Position numbers and translations under genes: made by a program. DNA of 64,000 nucleotides from Ruania halotolerans (GTDB lineage Bacteria > Actinomycetota > Actinomycetes > Actinomycetales > Beutenbergiaceae). The stretch is taken from the NCBI RefSeq assembly GCF_021049285.1, contig NZ_CP088017.1:3917380-3981379 (forward strand). The letters are read 5' to 3'. The notes beneath the pieces are model-generated. The model was not told the DNA's origin. It made no database searches and saw only the letters and a list, made by a program, of their open reading frames with translations. Of this stretch, positions 42,595 through 49,723 are shown piece by piece. Each line of letters starts with the position of its first letter. The stretch's first letter is position 1.

Positions 42595-43523
42595 GCACAG
42601 CAGACCTGCTTCCCCCACCCGGCCGGTTCCGCAGCACGGCCGAGATCCGGGATGCACAATTCCACGAGAAGCTCGCCAAACGGCGCCGGTTGATGCTGCT
42701 CTGGTCGGCTCCGGTGGTGGCGATCGCGGCGCTCGCTGCGGTGAAGCTGCTCAGCGCCGTGCTGATCAACCTGGCCGGGACCAGTGCCTATGACAACGCC
42801 AATCACGTGACCGCGGCCGACCGGTTCGCGTCCCTGGAGTACGTGAACTGGGTGGAGCCGTGGAAGGCGCACTTCAACCAGGGCACGGCGGTCTACGCCA
42901 CTGGTGACTTCTTCAACGCGACTCAGGATCTCGACGTGGCACTGGGCCTGGTCCCCACCGCCCCGGAAGAAGAGCCACGCGGGGCGGACGAGTGCATGGT
43001 CCGCACCAACTACTCCCTCGCGCTCGAAGGTCTCGGCGACGAGGCATCCATCGCCGGCGACTTCGCGATGGCCGCGAACCGCTACGACGAAGCGCAGGCG
43101 ATGCTCGCAGACTGCGGTGAGTCCGGCGGGAATGGCGGCGAGGAAGCCCAGGAGGCCGAGGAGCGCCAGCAGGAGAGCCAGGAACAGAACCAGGAACAGC
43201 AGGAAGAACAGGAACAGCAAGAGCAGGAGGGCGAGAACGGCGGGGAAAGCGAATCGCCCACCGAGGGCGAGAACGGCGGGGAGAGCGAATCACCCACCGA
43301 GGGCGAGTCCGGGGGCGAAAGCGAATCACCCACCGACGGCGAATCCGGCGGGGAGAGCGAATCACCCACCGACGGCGAATCCGGGGGCGAAAGCGAATCA
43401 CCCACCGAGTCACAGGATCCCCGGCAGTCCGAGCTCGAGGAGCGAAACCAGGAGGCCCAGGAATCGCGCGAGGCCTCCGAGCAGGAGTCCGGTGGGGGCA
43501 ACGGTTCCGGGCAGAACTGGTAG
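42591..43523 (+). CDS. Membrane-anchored TPR-like protein with a repetitive acidic tail, BatC position
   Basis: The 310-residue protein has one membrane helix at about 35-60, a tetratricopeptide-like part (NWVEPWKAHFNQGTAVYATGDFFNATQDLDVALGL and NYSLALEGLGDEASIAGDFAMAANRYDEAQAML), then from about 180 a low-complexity tail rich in Glu, Gln, Gly and Ser with five 12-residue repeats of the type GE(N/S)GGESESPT(E/D). BatC proteins have the same TPR plus charged tail. It is the last gene of the MoxR operon. Confidence 0.85.
   Translation: MSTADLLPPPGRFRSTAEIRDAQFHEKLAKRRRLMLLWSAPVVAIAALAAVKLLSAVLINLAGTSAYDNANHVTAADRFASLEYVNWVEPWKAHFNQGTAVYATGDFFNATQDLDVALGLVPTAPEEEPRGADECMVRTNYSLALEGLGDEASIAGDFAMAANRYDEAQAMLADCGESGGNGGEEAQEAEERQQESQEQNQEQQEEQEQQEQEGENGGESESPTEGENGGESESPTEGESGGESESPTDGESGGESESPTDGESGGESESPTESQDPRQSELEERNQEAQESREASEQESGGGNGSGQNW
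43230..43409 (+). repeat. Five 36-bp tandem repeats in the BatC-like gene
   Basis: Five units of exactly 36 bp begin at 43230, 43266, 43302, 43338 and 43374. Units differ by a few bases. Gain or loss would keep the reading frame. Confidence 0.9.
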
Positions 43524-43640
43524 AGCGCCTGCTTCCCGCAACACCGAGCGCCTCCCCCATCACTGCACACCACCCCATCACTGCATCCCGCTCGCTCACC
43601 TCACCTCTCTTCACCTCACAGAGGACCTGCCTTCACGTCA

Positions 43641-43671
43641 CACAGGAAATCCTGTGGACGGCGGCCATAAG
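43641..43671 (+). promoter_or_regulatory. Palindrome and -10 element before the Eis-like gene
   Basis: CACAGGA (43641-43647) and TCCTGTG (43650-43656) form a 7-bp inverted repeat with 2-bp centre, and CATAAG at 43666-43671 ends 8 nt before the GTG at 43680. The palindrome covers the -35 region, where a repressor or activator dimer could bind. Just upstream CCCATCACTGCA occurs twice, about 17 bp apart. Confidence 0.4.
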
Positions 43672-43679
43672 GTGATCGG

Positions 43680-44948
43680 GTGAACTACGTCTTCGACACC
43701 GTGAACCTGCATGACGACTCCGCTGCGGCCGTGGCTCGCCGCGACGCGTGGTTCGGCTCAGTCGCTCAAGCGTTTCATGAGCCGCGGCCGGCCCCGGAGC
43801 AGATCCAGCACATGGTCACCAGCGCTCGGACCGACGGCGCAATCTGCCGGGGCGCGTGGCTTCCCGACGGGGAGTTCGGCGCCGGACCTGCGCCCGTGGC
43901 CACATTCATCAGCTTCGACAAGACCATCAACGTCGGTCACGAGCTGCTCCCGGTGCGGATGATCAGTGATGTCACGGCGAGCCCAGCGCACCGGCGCCGG
44001 GGGCTGGTGCGCACGCTGATGGAGGCCGATCTGACCGATGCGGCCACGAACGGAGTGGCGCTGGCAGCTCTGACGGCATCCGAGGCGACGATCTATGGAC
44101 GGTGGGGGTTCGGTCCGGCCACGTTCGTGCGCAAGTTCGAACTCGAGACGGGCCCGCGGTTCGGGCTGCGTTCGTTCACCGACCCGGGACGGATGGAGCT
44201 GATCGAGCCTGCTGTGGCGTGGCCACACATCAGCAGCGTCTTCGAGGCATTCCACCGTGCACGGCGTGGATCGATTGAACGCCCCTCCTTCTACGAAATC
44301 CTGCACACCGGTGCCTTTGACTTCTCCGAGGGTGGTCCGGCGAAGAAGCTGCGGTGCGCCGTGCACCTGGACGCCGACGGGACCGTGGACGGCTTCGTGC
44401 TCTACGAGTTCGACGGCAGCGACCGCGAGAAGCCCACGATCAAGGTGAACGAGATGCTCGCCTTGAATGCCACCACTCAGCTTGCCCTGTGGGACTTCCT
44501 CGCCCACATCGACCTCTCGAACCGGGTGATCTGGCGATTCGCGGATCCGGCGGACCCGCTGCCTTGGGCTCTGACCGATATCAACGCCCTCACTATCAGC
44601 GCCGACCGCGAGTTCGTCTGGCTCCGCGTGCTCGATGTGGAACGCGTGCTCAGCGCACGCCCATGGGCAGCCAACGGGCGAGTCGTCCTCGATGTCGAGG
44701 ATGCCCAAGGTCACGCCGCCGGCACCTACGCCATCGAGAGCGATGACGGCCGCGCCGTGGTCACGCGATCAACCGAGAAGCCCGAGCTCACGGTGACCGC
44801 CGAGACACTGGCCGTCCTGTGCCTGGGCACCGCCCCGGTGACCACCCTCGCGGCCGCAGGCCGCGTGAGCGGCGCACCGGACGCCGTCGGGCGCCTCGCT
44901 GCCATGGCCGACCTACCCGACCGCCCGTACACGACGACATTCTTCTGA
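43680..44948 (+). CDS. eis: Eis-like GNAT N-acetyltransferase with SCP2-type C-terminal domain
   Basis: The 422-residue protein has a GNAT domain with the acetyl-CoA loop HRRRGLVRTLM (104-114), VALAALTASEATIYGRWGFGPAT with the expected general-acid Tyr139, a second degenerate GNAT part and a C-terminal sterol-carrier-like domain. It ends in Phe-Phe; in Eis the terminal carboxylate helps catalysis, so the intact end matters. Eis enzymes acetylate several amines of aminoglycosides or lysine side chains. The natural substrate here is unknown. Confidence 0.9.
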   Translation: MNYVFDTVNLHDDSAAAVARRDAWFGSVAQAFHEPRPAPEQIQHMVTSARTDGAICRGAWLPDGEFGAGPAPVATFISFDKTINVGHELLPVRMISDVTASPAHRRRGLVRTLMEADLTDAATNGVALAALTASEATIYGRWGFGPATFVRKFELETGPRFGLRSFTDPGRMELIEPAVAWPHISSVFEAFHRARRGSIERPSFYEILHTGAFDFSEGGPAKKLRCAVHLDADGTVDGFVLYEFDGSDREKPTIKVNEMLALNATTQLALWDFLAHIDLSNRVIWRFADPADPLPWALTDINALTISADREFVWLRVLDVERVLSARPWAANGRVVLDVEDAQGHAAGTYAIESDDGRAVVTRSTEKPELTVTAETLAVLCLGTAPVTTLAAAGRVSGAPDAVGRLAAMADLPDRPYTTTFF

Positions 44949-45040
44949 TCCGACTTCCGGCACGATCGGCGGGGAGCGCTCCCCATCGACGCCCCCGCGG
45001 CGCTCTCCTAATCTGACGCCTGAAGAGAGCGGAGGGGCAA

Positions 45041-45757
45041 GTGGGCATCACCATTCCAGGCGAGCTGGACTATGTGCTCGACCTGCTCGGCTACGAGTGG
45101 CCGAACGTGGACGAGGACGCGATCAGTGAAGCAGCCGTCCTGGTGCGGGGGCTACGGGACGATCTGCAGGGCACGCTGGACGATCTGGACAGCAGGATCA
45201 ACAGCGAGCTGACCGAGGCATTCACCTCCAGGGCTGCGTCGGCCTACATCGACGCCTGGACGGACAACCGCACCCAGAACATGGACCAGATGCTGGAGCT
45301 GCTGCCCACCGTGGCAGACGGTGTCGACATCTTCGCCAACGTCGTCCTAGCCCTGAAGATGAAGGTCATCGCGGAACTAACCATCACCGCCGCACAGCTG
45401 GCTGCCGCAGCCGCAAGTGCGGTCGTCACCGGTGGCCTCAGCCTCGCCGCGAATGCAGCCATCATCGCCGCCCGCAAGAAGGCGCTGGACATCGCCACCG
45501 ACATCGCCGTCGAGGAGCTGGTGGGCCAGATCCTGGTGATGGTGATCGAACCGCTCACTGAGACCGCGGCCGGGCTCGCCGAGGCCGTACTCGCCGCCCC
45601 ACTGACCACCGCAGGCAATGAGACACCCACGTTCGACGTCAGCTTCGACTTGATGGAGGAGCTCGCCGACGCGATCGGTGACTGCGGGGACGAACAGGCC
45701 GAGCTCATCGAGAACTTCGTCGCGCAGGTCCTGGGCCTGCCGATCTTCGCGTCGTAG
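45041..45757 (+). CDS. WXG100-like/CpnT-N-type export module protein
   Basis: The 238-residue protein starts with GELDYVLDLLGYEWPNVDEDAISEAAVLVRGLRDDL, like the N-terminal domain of CpnT/TNT-type and other type VII-secreted toxins (W20-P21 the signature), followed by long helices, a hydrophobic helix pair (about 115-150, alanine-rich) and a helical end. There is no signal peptide. GGAGGGG before the GTG at 45041 gives a strong start. It lies 9 nt before the nuclease toxin gene, so it probably serves as the export or chaperone half of a split polymorphic toxin. No ESX core genes are in the window. Confidence 0.65.
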   Translation: MGITIPGELDYVLDLLGYEWPNVDEDAISEAAVLVRGLRDDLQGTLDDLDSRINSELTEAFTSRAASAYIDAWTDNRTQNMDQMLELLPTVADGVDIFANVVLALKMKVIAELTITAAQLAAAAASAVVTGGLSLAANAAIIAARKKALDIATDIAVEELVGQILVMVIEPLTETAAGLAEAVLAAPLTTAGNETPTFDVSFDLMEELADAIGDCGDEQAELIENFVAQVLGLPIFAS

Positions 45758-45766
45758 GAGGCACAC

Positions 45767-46462
45767 ATGTCGATGGCACGGCACATGGACGAGGTGATTG
45801 AGGCGCTCGGGACCGGGTCGCGCCGAATCGCTCGTGCGCTGGATGGTCGGAGCAAGCTGCAGCGCCAGGAGATCCTCGACAACATCCGCAGGATCCGGGA
45901 CCGCGACACCGACCTGGCCCAGCGCAGCTCCCCTCAGGACCTGCCCGCACCGAACGGCGATCAGGCGCGGCGCCTGGCCGACCTGGAGGCGCAGGGACTC
46001 CTCTCCCGCAACACCGACGGCACGTACCGGATGAGTGAACCTGAGTCGCCCGACCCCTTCACCCGGAACCCCGATCACGATGCGGGTGAGTTCGCCGACC
46101 AGCTGGCCATGCAGCAGAACGGACTCAATCGCCTCTCGATCCGCGAGTACCTGGACAATCGGGCGAACTACGACCGGCACGGACGGCAGGACGAGAGCCT
46201 GCAGAGCTTGTACCGGGACGAACTCCGGCGCGCCGGGTACGACGTGAAGGGCATGGCCGTGCTCCATGGGCCGGACCAGATCGCCGGCGGGCATCCGTAT
46301 CGCGTCGACGGGCTGGGCGACTCCGGGGTGAACAGCTCATTCGGCGCACAGTGGAAGGACCGTGCCCGCGACCTGCAGACGGCGATCGAAGCGGCCACCG
46401 CCGGGATACCGTCGGATCTCCTTCCCCAGGTCCGAGTGAACGTGACGCTCCCGACCGTCTGA
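45767..46462 (+). CDS. Polymorphic toxin, Ntox15 (HxxD) nuclease domain
   Basis: The 231-residue protein has a charged helical lead (1-105) and a C-terminal domain with LNRLSIREYLDNRANYDRHG, then the catalytic-type HGPD (H167 to D170), QIAGGHP (171-177) and GDSGVNSSFGAQW (184-196). This HxxD-GG-NSSxGxxW order matches the Ntox15 family, whose member Tde1 of Agrobacterium is a DNase delivered by type VI secretion. TAGGAGG lies 5 nt before the ATG. Unlike most polymorphic toxins, the toxin domain is not fused to a delivery domain, which is the separate gene just upstream. DNA cleavage is inferred. Confidence 0.78.
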   Translation: MSMARHMDEVIEALGTGSRRIARALDGRSKLQRQEILDNIRRIRDRDTDLAQRSSPQDLPAPNGDQARRLADLEAQGLLSRNTDGTYRMSEPESPDPFTRNPDHDAGEFADQLAMQQNGLNRLSIREYLDNRANYDRHGRQDESLQSLYRDELRRAGYDVKGMAVLHGPDQIAGGHPYRVDGLGDSGVNSSFGAQWKDRARDLQTAIEAATAGIPSDLLPQVRVNVTLPTV

Positions 46463-46489
46463 CCTAGTCTGTGCCCTTGGAGGATCTAC

Positions 46490-46876
46490 ATGCCCACGTT
46501 CACCCTCGACCCTGCGGTCGACCGCTTCCTTGATGCTCTGCTGGGACTGGACCCTGACCAGTGGTCGCAGGTCAACGCCACCAGCGTGAGCACGTTCCGT
46601 GACTGGCGCCCCTTCCTGAAGACGGTGGAGAAGTCTCGCTCGGCCTCCGAACGTGCCGCGCTCGACAAGCACACCGACGCGAGGATGAACCTCCGACTCG
46701 GCGAGATCGAGGATCAACACGACCTCAACTTCGCCAGCATGATGGCGTCGGTGCGGCGCGGTGCCTACGCGCTGCAGAAACGGGAGAAGATCGGCCCGGA
46801 CGCTGTCCGGGAGTGGTGGAGCGTCCAGTTCGAGCCGGTGGGTATCCGCTTCGACGAGATGATCGAGAAGGACTGA
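46490..46876 (+). CDS. Small protein of unknown function between toxin and immunity genes
   Basis: The 128-residue soluble protein is largely helical and highly charged (FRDWRPFLKTVEKSRSASERAALDKHTDARMNLRLGEIEDQHDLNFASMMASVRRG). I recognise no family. TTGGAGGA precedes the ATG, and its stop overlaps the ATG of the Tdi1-like gene (TGATG), so the two are co-translated. Its place suggests a second immunity protein, a toxin chaperone or an adaptor. Confidence 0.7.
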   Translation: MPTFTLDPAVDRFLDALLGLDPDQWSQVNATSVSTFRDWRPFLKTVEKSRSASERAALDKHTDARMNLRLGEIEDQHDLNFASMMASVRRGAYALQKREKIGPDAVREWWSVQFEPVGIRFDEMIEKD

Positions 46877-47448
46877 TGGTCGCCTTCAACCAGTTCTCCC
46901 CGCACGCTCCGATCGCCGCGGAGACGATCGACAGCTTCGCCGATCGCGCACCCGAAGGCGCCGTCCAGATGTGGCGAACCTACGGAGCCGGCGCGGTGGG
47001 CGCCGACCAATTCATCCGCGTGATCGACCCCGCTCGCGGTCGGCAGATGTTGGACGGTTCGGTCCCGCTTCCGGAGACTGTGGTCCCGATGTTTACCACG
47101 GGTCTGGGCGATGTGGTGATGTGGGCGCAGAGCATGTACCTGCTCTACACCTTCCGCTGGGGCACCCTGCAGTTCACTCGCGATCTCTCGCTCGACCGCC
47201 TGACCGAGTTGATGCAGGATCCTGCCGTCCTCGACGAGGACTTCCAGCGTCAGCCGTATCCGCTGGCCGTCACCCGGCAGGGCACGCCGGCGCACGAAGA
47301 GTGCTTCGGTTTTGTCCCACTGCTTGCCCTGGGCGGCCCGAACAAGGCCGGCAACCTGCAGAAGATGGGCCTGTACGAGCACATCGCCGTGATCACCCAG
47401 CTGGCCGGAGCCCCGAAGCCGATCGGCTACCTGTTCGAGAACGAGTAA
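46876..47448 (+). CDS. Tdi1-like immunity protein (GAD-like and DUF1851 domains)
   Basis: The 190-residue cytoplasmic protein has a GAD-like N-terminal part (IDSFADRAPEGAVQMWRTYGAGAVGADQFIRVIDPA) and a DUF1851-like end (GFVPLLALGGPNKAGNLQKMGLYEHIAVITQLAG). Tdi1, the immunity protein that blocks the Tde1 DNase, has the same two domains. Presence two genes after an Ntox15 toxin strongly supports an immunity role. GAGAAGGA precedes the ATG. Confidence 0.8.
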   Translation: MVAFNQFSPHAPIAAETIDSFADRAPEGAVQMWRTYGAGAVGADQFIRVIDPARGRQMLDGSVPLPETVVPMFTTGLGDVVMWAQSMYLLYTFRWGTLQFTRDLSLDRLTELMQDPAVLDEDFQRQPYPLAVTRQGTPAHEECFGFVPLLALGGPNKAGNLQKMGLYEHIAVITQLAGAPKPIGYLFENE

Positions 47449-47458
47449 CGGCCACGCC

Positions 47459-47520
47459 GACACAACCTCCAGGCGCCGACACAATGAGCACCATGTGTCC
47501 GCGCGCGGAAGGTGTGTCCG
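47459..47520 (+). repeat. 62-bp direct repeat, left copy
   Basis: It aligns without gaps to 48660-48721 in the same orientation with 48 of 62 identical bases. It contains the inverted repeat GACACA (47478-47483)/TGTGTC (47494-47499) and two 19-bp-spaced TGTGTCC motifs (47494, 47513). A further GGTGTGTCG lies at 47572. It sits just after the immunity gene and before the 3' end of the AbiEi-like gene. Confidence 0.75.
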
Positions 47521-47584
47521 TTCTGGCGCAGTGGCGCCGCGTGGGCAGTGACCATCCCTCCGCGGGCGGACGGTGTGTCGGGTC

Positions 47585-48574
47585 CTAGAGCACGAGGGGT
47601 CTGCGGGTGCGCGGGACTCCTGCGCGAAGAAGCCTTGCTCCCAGTGGCGCGCGCTGCCAGGCGGCCTGCCAGTCCCAGCGCACAAGGATCGGCACCACCT
47701 CGCGCACCTCGTCCTCCCGGTGCTTCTCGGCGATCACTCGATCTGCCGAGTCGGCGCCGCGATACTTGCTCTCCCCATCTGCTTCGCCCCCGATGCGTTC
47801 GTCCGGCCACAGGTAGTCGATGAAGCACTCACTCCCGGATGCGAGCACCAGGCGCGCCTGCTTGATCGGCTGCTTGAGGCCGAAGGCTTCGATCGCGATG
47901 TCGCTGACGGTCTCGAGCGTCGATTCGGTCTGGGTGTTGACCCGGCGCAGCACCTGCCGAGCCGGGCGCGAACCTTGATAGGGCATCAGCCGCTCGTGCT
48001 CGCGCCAGAGCGCCTCGGGGGTGGTGAGCGGCGGCTGGCGACTGTAGTGCGAGACGAAGCACGCCGCATTCGCAGCGGCCATGGCCGGCAGCAGTGGTGC
48101 ACGGCGGGCAACCTGGATGAGGGAGTACTCCACCGCCGTGACCGCTACACCGCTGACCATCGTGGTCGGCACCTCCGCGCGCCGCGCGAGGGTCACCACG
48201 CCGGGCCGGCGGGTCCCGTGTGGGCGATCGGCGAGCACAAAGACGTCCGAGGGCCAGAGGCCGACGATCGGGAGGCCGAGAATCGCGAGCGCTGAGTGCC
48301 CGGTGAAAATCGGGTTCTTCATCCGCTGGGCCGCGGCGAGCACTCGCAATCGATAGCGCTTGGCGCGTCGTTCGGGATCTGTCGGTGCCTCGAGCGCGGT
48401 GGCCGGAGCATAGGCACCGCGTGCGACACGGATCAGGGCGCCCGCCTGATGGGCACTGATGAGGCGGGCGACCGAGCCGACCTCGTCGGCCTGTCCGAAG
48501 GTGATCAGCTCCTGCCCCGTGCTACGCAGCAGCTGCTGCCACCGGCGCGCCTGCGCGGCCCTCGACTCGTCCAT
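47585..48574 (-). CDS. AbiEi/DUF559-like protein: winged helix plus PD-(D/E)xK-like nuclease domain
   Basis: The 329-residue protein has an N-terminal AbiEi_4-type winged helix (about 22-60: LITFGQADEVGSVARLISAHQAGALIRVARGAYAP), a middle helical domain, and a C-terminal Vsr/DUF559-like nuclease fold with E217/E221 in TESTLE, D253 in FIDYLWP and E264-x-D266-G-x-x-K270. AbiEi proteins are antitoxins of type IV toxin-antitoxin and abortive-infection systems, but this actinobacterial form with a nuclease-like domain usually stands alone and its role is unknown. No AbiEii partner is adjacent. I chose the ATG at 48574 (MDESRAAQARR). It lies between 62-bp direct repeats. Confidence 0.75.
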   Translation of the reverse strand: MDESRAAQARRWQQLLRSTGQELITFGQADEVGSVARLISAHQAGALIRVARGAYAPATALEAPTDPERRAKRYRLRVLAAAQRMKNPIFTGHSALAILGLPIVGLWPSDVFVLADRPHGTRRPGVVTLARRAEVPTTMVSGVAVTAVEYSLIQVARRAPLLPAMAAANAACFVSHYSRQPPLTTPEALWREHERLMPYQGSRPARQVLRRVNTQTESTLETVSDIAIEAFGLKQPIKQARLVLASGSECFIDYLWPDERIGGEADGESKYRGADSADRVIAEKHREDEVREVVPILVRWDWQAAWQRAPLGARLLRAGVPRTRRPLVL

Positions 48575-48659
48575 CCGCTCAGCACAGCAGGATCCTGCAA
48601 CGTGAGCGCCGCGCGCCGGGGGAGCTGTGGACGGCGGTGCATCGCGCACACCGCACGTG

Positions 48660-48721
48660 GACACAACGTCCACGCACCGACACAGGCAGGTACCTGTGTC
48701 CGCACACGAAAGGTATGTCCG
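48660..48721 (+). repeat. 62-bp direct repeat, right copy
   Basis: Partner of 47459-47520. Here the inverted repeat is perfect over 8 bp, GACACAGG (48679-48686) and CCTGTGTC (48693-48700). The two copies bracket the AbiEi-like gene like cassette ends. No target-site duplication or recombinase gene is obvious. Confidence 0.75.
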
Positions 48722-48768
48722 CGCGCGAAAGGTATGTCCGCGCGCGAAAGGTATGTCCGCGCGCGACG
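48693..48768 (+). repeat. Four 19-bp tandem repeats (GGTATGTCC-type)
   Basis: Units begin at 48693, 48712, 48731 and 48750. The last three are nearly identical and read GGTATGTCCGCGCGCGAAA or close to it. The array continues the right 62-bp repeat and ends 17 bp before the promoter of the DUF2975 gene. The left copy has only two such units. Confidence 0.85.
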
Positions 48769-48784
48769 GGCCATCGACGCGGGG

Positions 48785-48813
48785 TTGCCCTCCGCATCCC
48801 TGTGCGCTAACTT
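48785..48813 (+). promoter_or_regulatory. Promoter of the DUF2975/XRE pair
   Basis: TTGCCC at 48785-48790, 17-bp spacer, TAACTT at 48808-48813. Transcription should start near 48820, inside the AT-rich operator. Confidence 0.55.
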
Positions 48814-48845
48814 ATCGATTATCGATATTAACGACCATCGATAAG
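48811..48845. promoter_or_regulatory. AT-rich operator with three ATCGAT motifs
   Basis: CTTATCGAT (48811-48819) and ATCGATAAG (48837-48845) are a perfect 9-bp inverted pair, with a third palindrome TATCGATA at 48820-48827. The site spans the end of the -10, the transcription start and the edge of the AAGGAG ribosome site. The XRE protein encoded in the operon is the obvious ligand (autorepression). Confidence 0.65.
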
Positions 48846-48854
48846 GAGCGAATG

Positions 48855-49493
48855 ATGGACAGGACATCTCGCGGACTCAGCCGGTGGGACCGGTACGCAC
48901 TGATCGTCGTCGCACCCGTGGCCGCAGCGATCGCCGCTGCAGCGTTCGTGGCAGCGATCCTCATCGCGGTCGAGGCCGCCACCGCCGCCAGCTTGCGGAT
49001 CAGCGGGTTCGATCTCGGGAATGCCGCCTCACCCGAGTTCCTCACCCCCTTCGCGAGTGTCACCGACGCGCGCTATGAGGACGTCACCCTGACCCTGACA
49101 GACCCACCTGCGACGGTGCGTTGGCTGTTCGGAGCGGCCGGGTTCTTTCATCAGCTGACCACGATCGGCGTGGCCGGATCGGTGGGATGGCTCGCCTGGC
49201 GCACCATCTCCGGCCGCCCGTTCGTGCGCTCGGCGACGATCGCCGTCATGGCTGCCGCGATCGCCGTCCTGGCCGGCGGCGCATTCGGAGACCTCCTTGA
49301 GGGCATCACGCGCGCCGAAGTGATCGACACCCTGGGTGCGGGATCGCTCGCCGAGGGCACCGCTGAAGGATTCCGTCTCATCCTGTTCGAGTCCACCCTC
49401 GGATCATTCGGCTGGGGCATCGCACTGGCCGTCGTCGCACAGATGCTGCAGATCGGCGAGCGCATGCAGAAAGACACCGAGGGGCTCGTATGA
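48855..49493 (+). CDS. DUF2975-like four-helix membrane protein
   Basis: The 212-residue protein has four predicted membrane helices (about 13-40, 98-118, 128-147, 180-200), a large extracytoplasmic loop after the first, the GxPFVRS turn and a cytoplasmic end (QIGERMQKDTEGLV), as in the DUF2975 family. AAGGAG at 48843-48848 fits the ATG at 48855 better than the one at 48852. The next gene, an XRE regulator of the YozG type, overlaps by 4 nt; this pair (YoaS-YozG in Bacillus) is widespread with unknown role. Confidence 0.82.
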   Translation: MDRTSRGLSRWDRYALIVVAPVAAAIAAAAFVAAILIAVEAATAASLRISGFDLGNAASPEFLTPFASVTDARYEDVTLTLTDPPATVRWLFGAAGFFHQLTTIGVAGSVGWLAWRTISGRPFVRSATIAVMAAAIAVLAGGAFGDLLEGITRAEVIDTLGAGSLAEGTAEGFRLILFESTLGSFGWGIALAVVAQMLQIGERMQKDTEGLV

Positions 49494-49723
49494 CCCCGCG
49501 CAGCGCCAACGAGGCCGAACCCGCACTGATTCACTGCCGTCTGGACGAGCTGCTCAGCGAACGTGGAATGACGCTCACCCAGCTCGCCGAGCAGGTCGGG
49601 GTGAGCCTGGTGAACCTCTCCGTGCTCAAGAACGACCGCGCGAAGGCGATCCGCTACAGCACCCTGGCAGCGATCTGCGACGCCCTGGAGTGCGACGTGG
49701 GTGACCTGCTCGTTCGGGCCTAG
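49490..49723 (+). CDS. XRE-family (YozG-like) transcriptional regulator
   Basis: The 77-residue DNA-binding protein has the helix-turn-helix MTLTQLAEQVGVSLVNLSVLKNDRAKAIRYSTLAAICDALECDVGDLL (about 25-73), the short YozG type with no extra domain. Its ATG overlaps the DUF2975 stop. Its stop TAG shares bases with the reverse-strand stop of the E2 gene (CTAG at 49720-49723), so the convergent genes have no spacer. It likely binds the ATCGAT operator. Confidence 0.9.
   Translation: MTPRSANEAEPALIHCRLDELLSERGMTLTQLAEQVGVSLVNLSVLKNDRAKAIRYSTLAAICDALECDVGDLLVRA

Noticed and set aside
45041-47448. Part of a type VI secretion locus, given the Tde1/Tdi1 resemblance
   Set aside because: No VgrG, Hcp, PAAR, Tap or sheath genes are seen, and the host is Gram-positive; a type VII-like partner is adjacent instead.
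47585-48574. Complete type IV toxin-antitoxin (AbiEi-AbiEii) system
   Set aside because: No nucleotidyltransferase (AbiEii) gene is adjacent on either side; the protein instead carries its own nuclease-like domain.
48693-48768. Possible CRISPR array
   Set aside because: The 19-bp units are directly adjacent with no spacers, and no cas genes are present.
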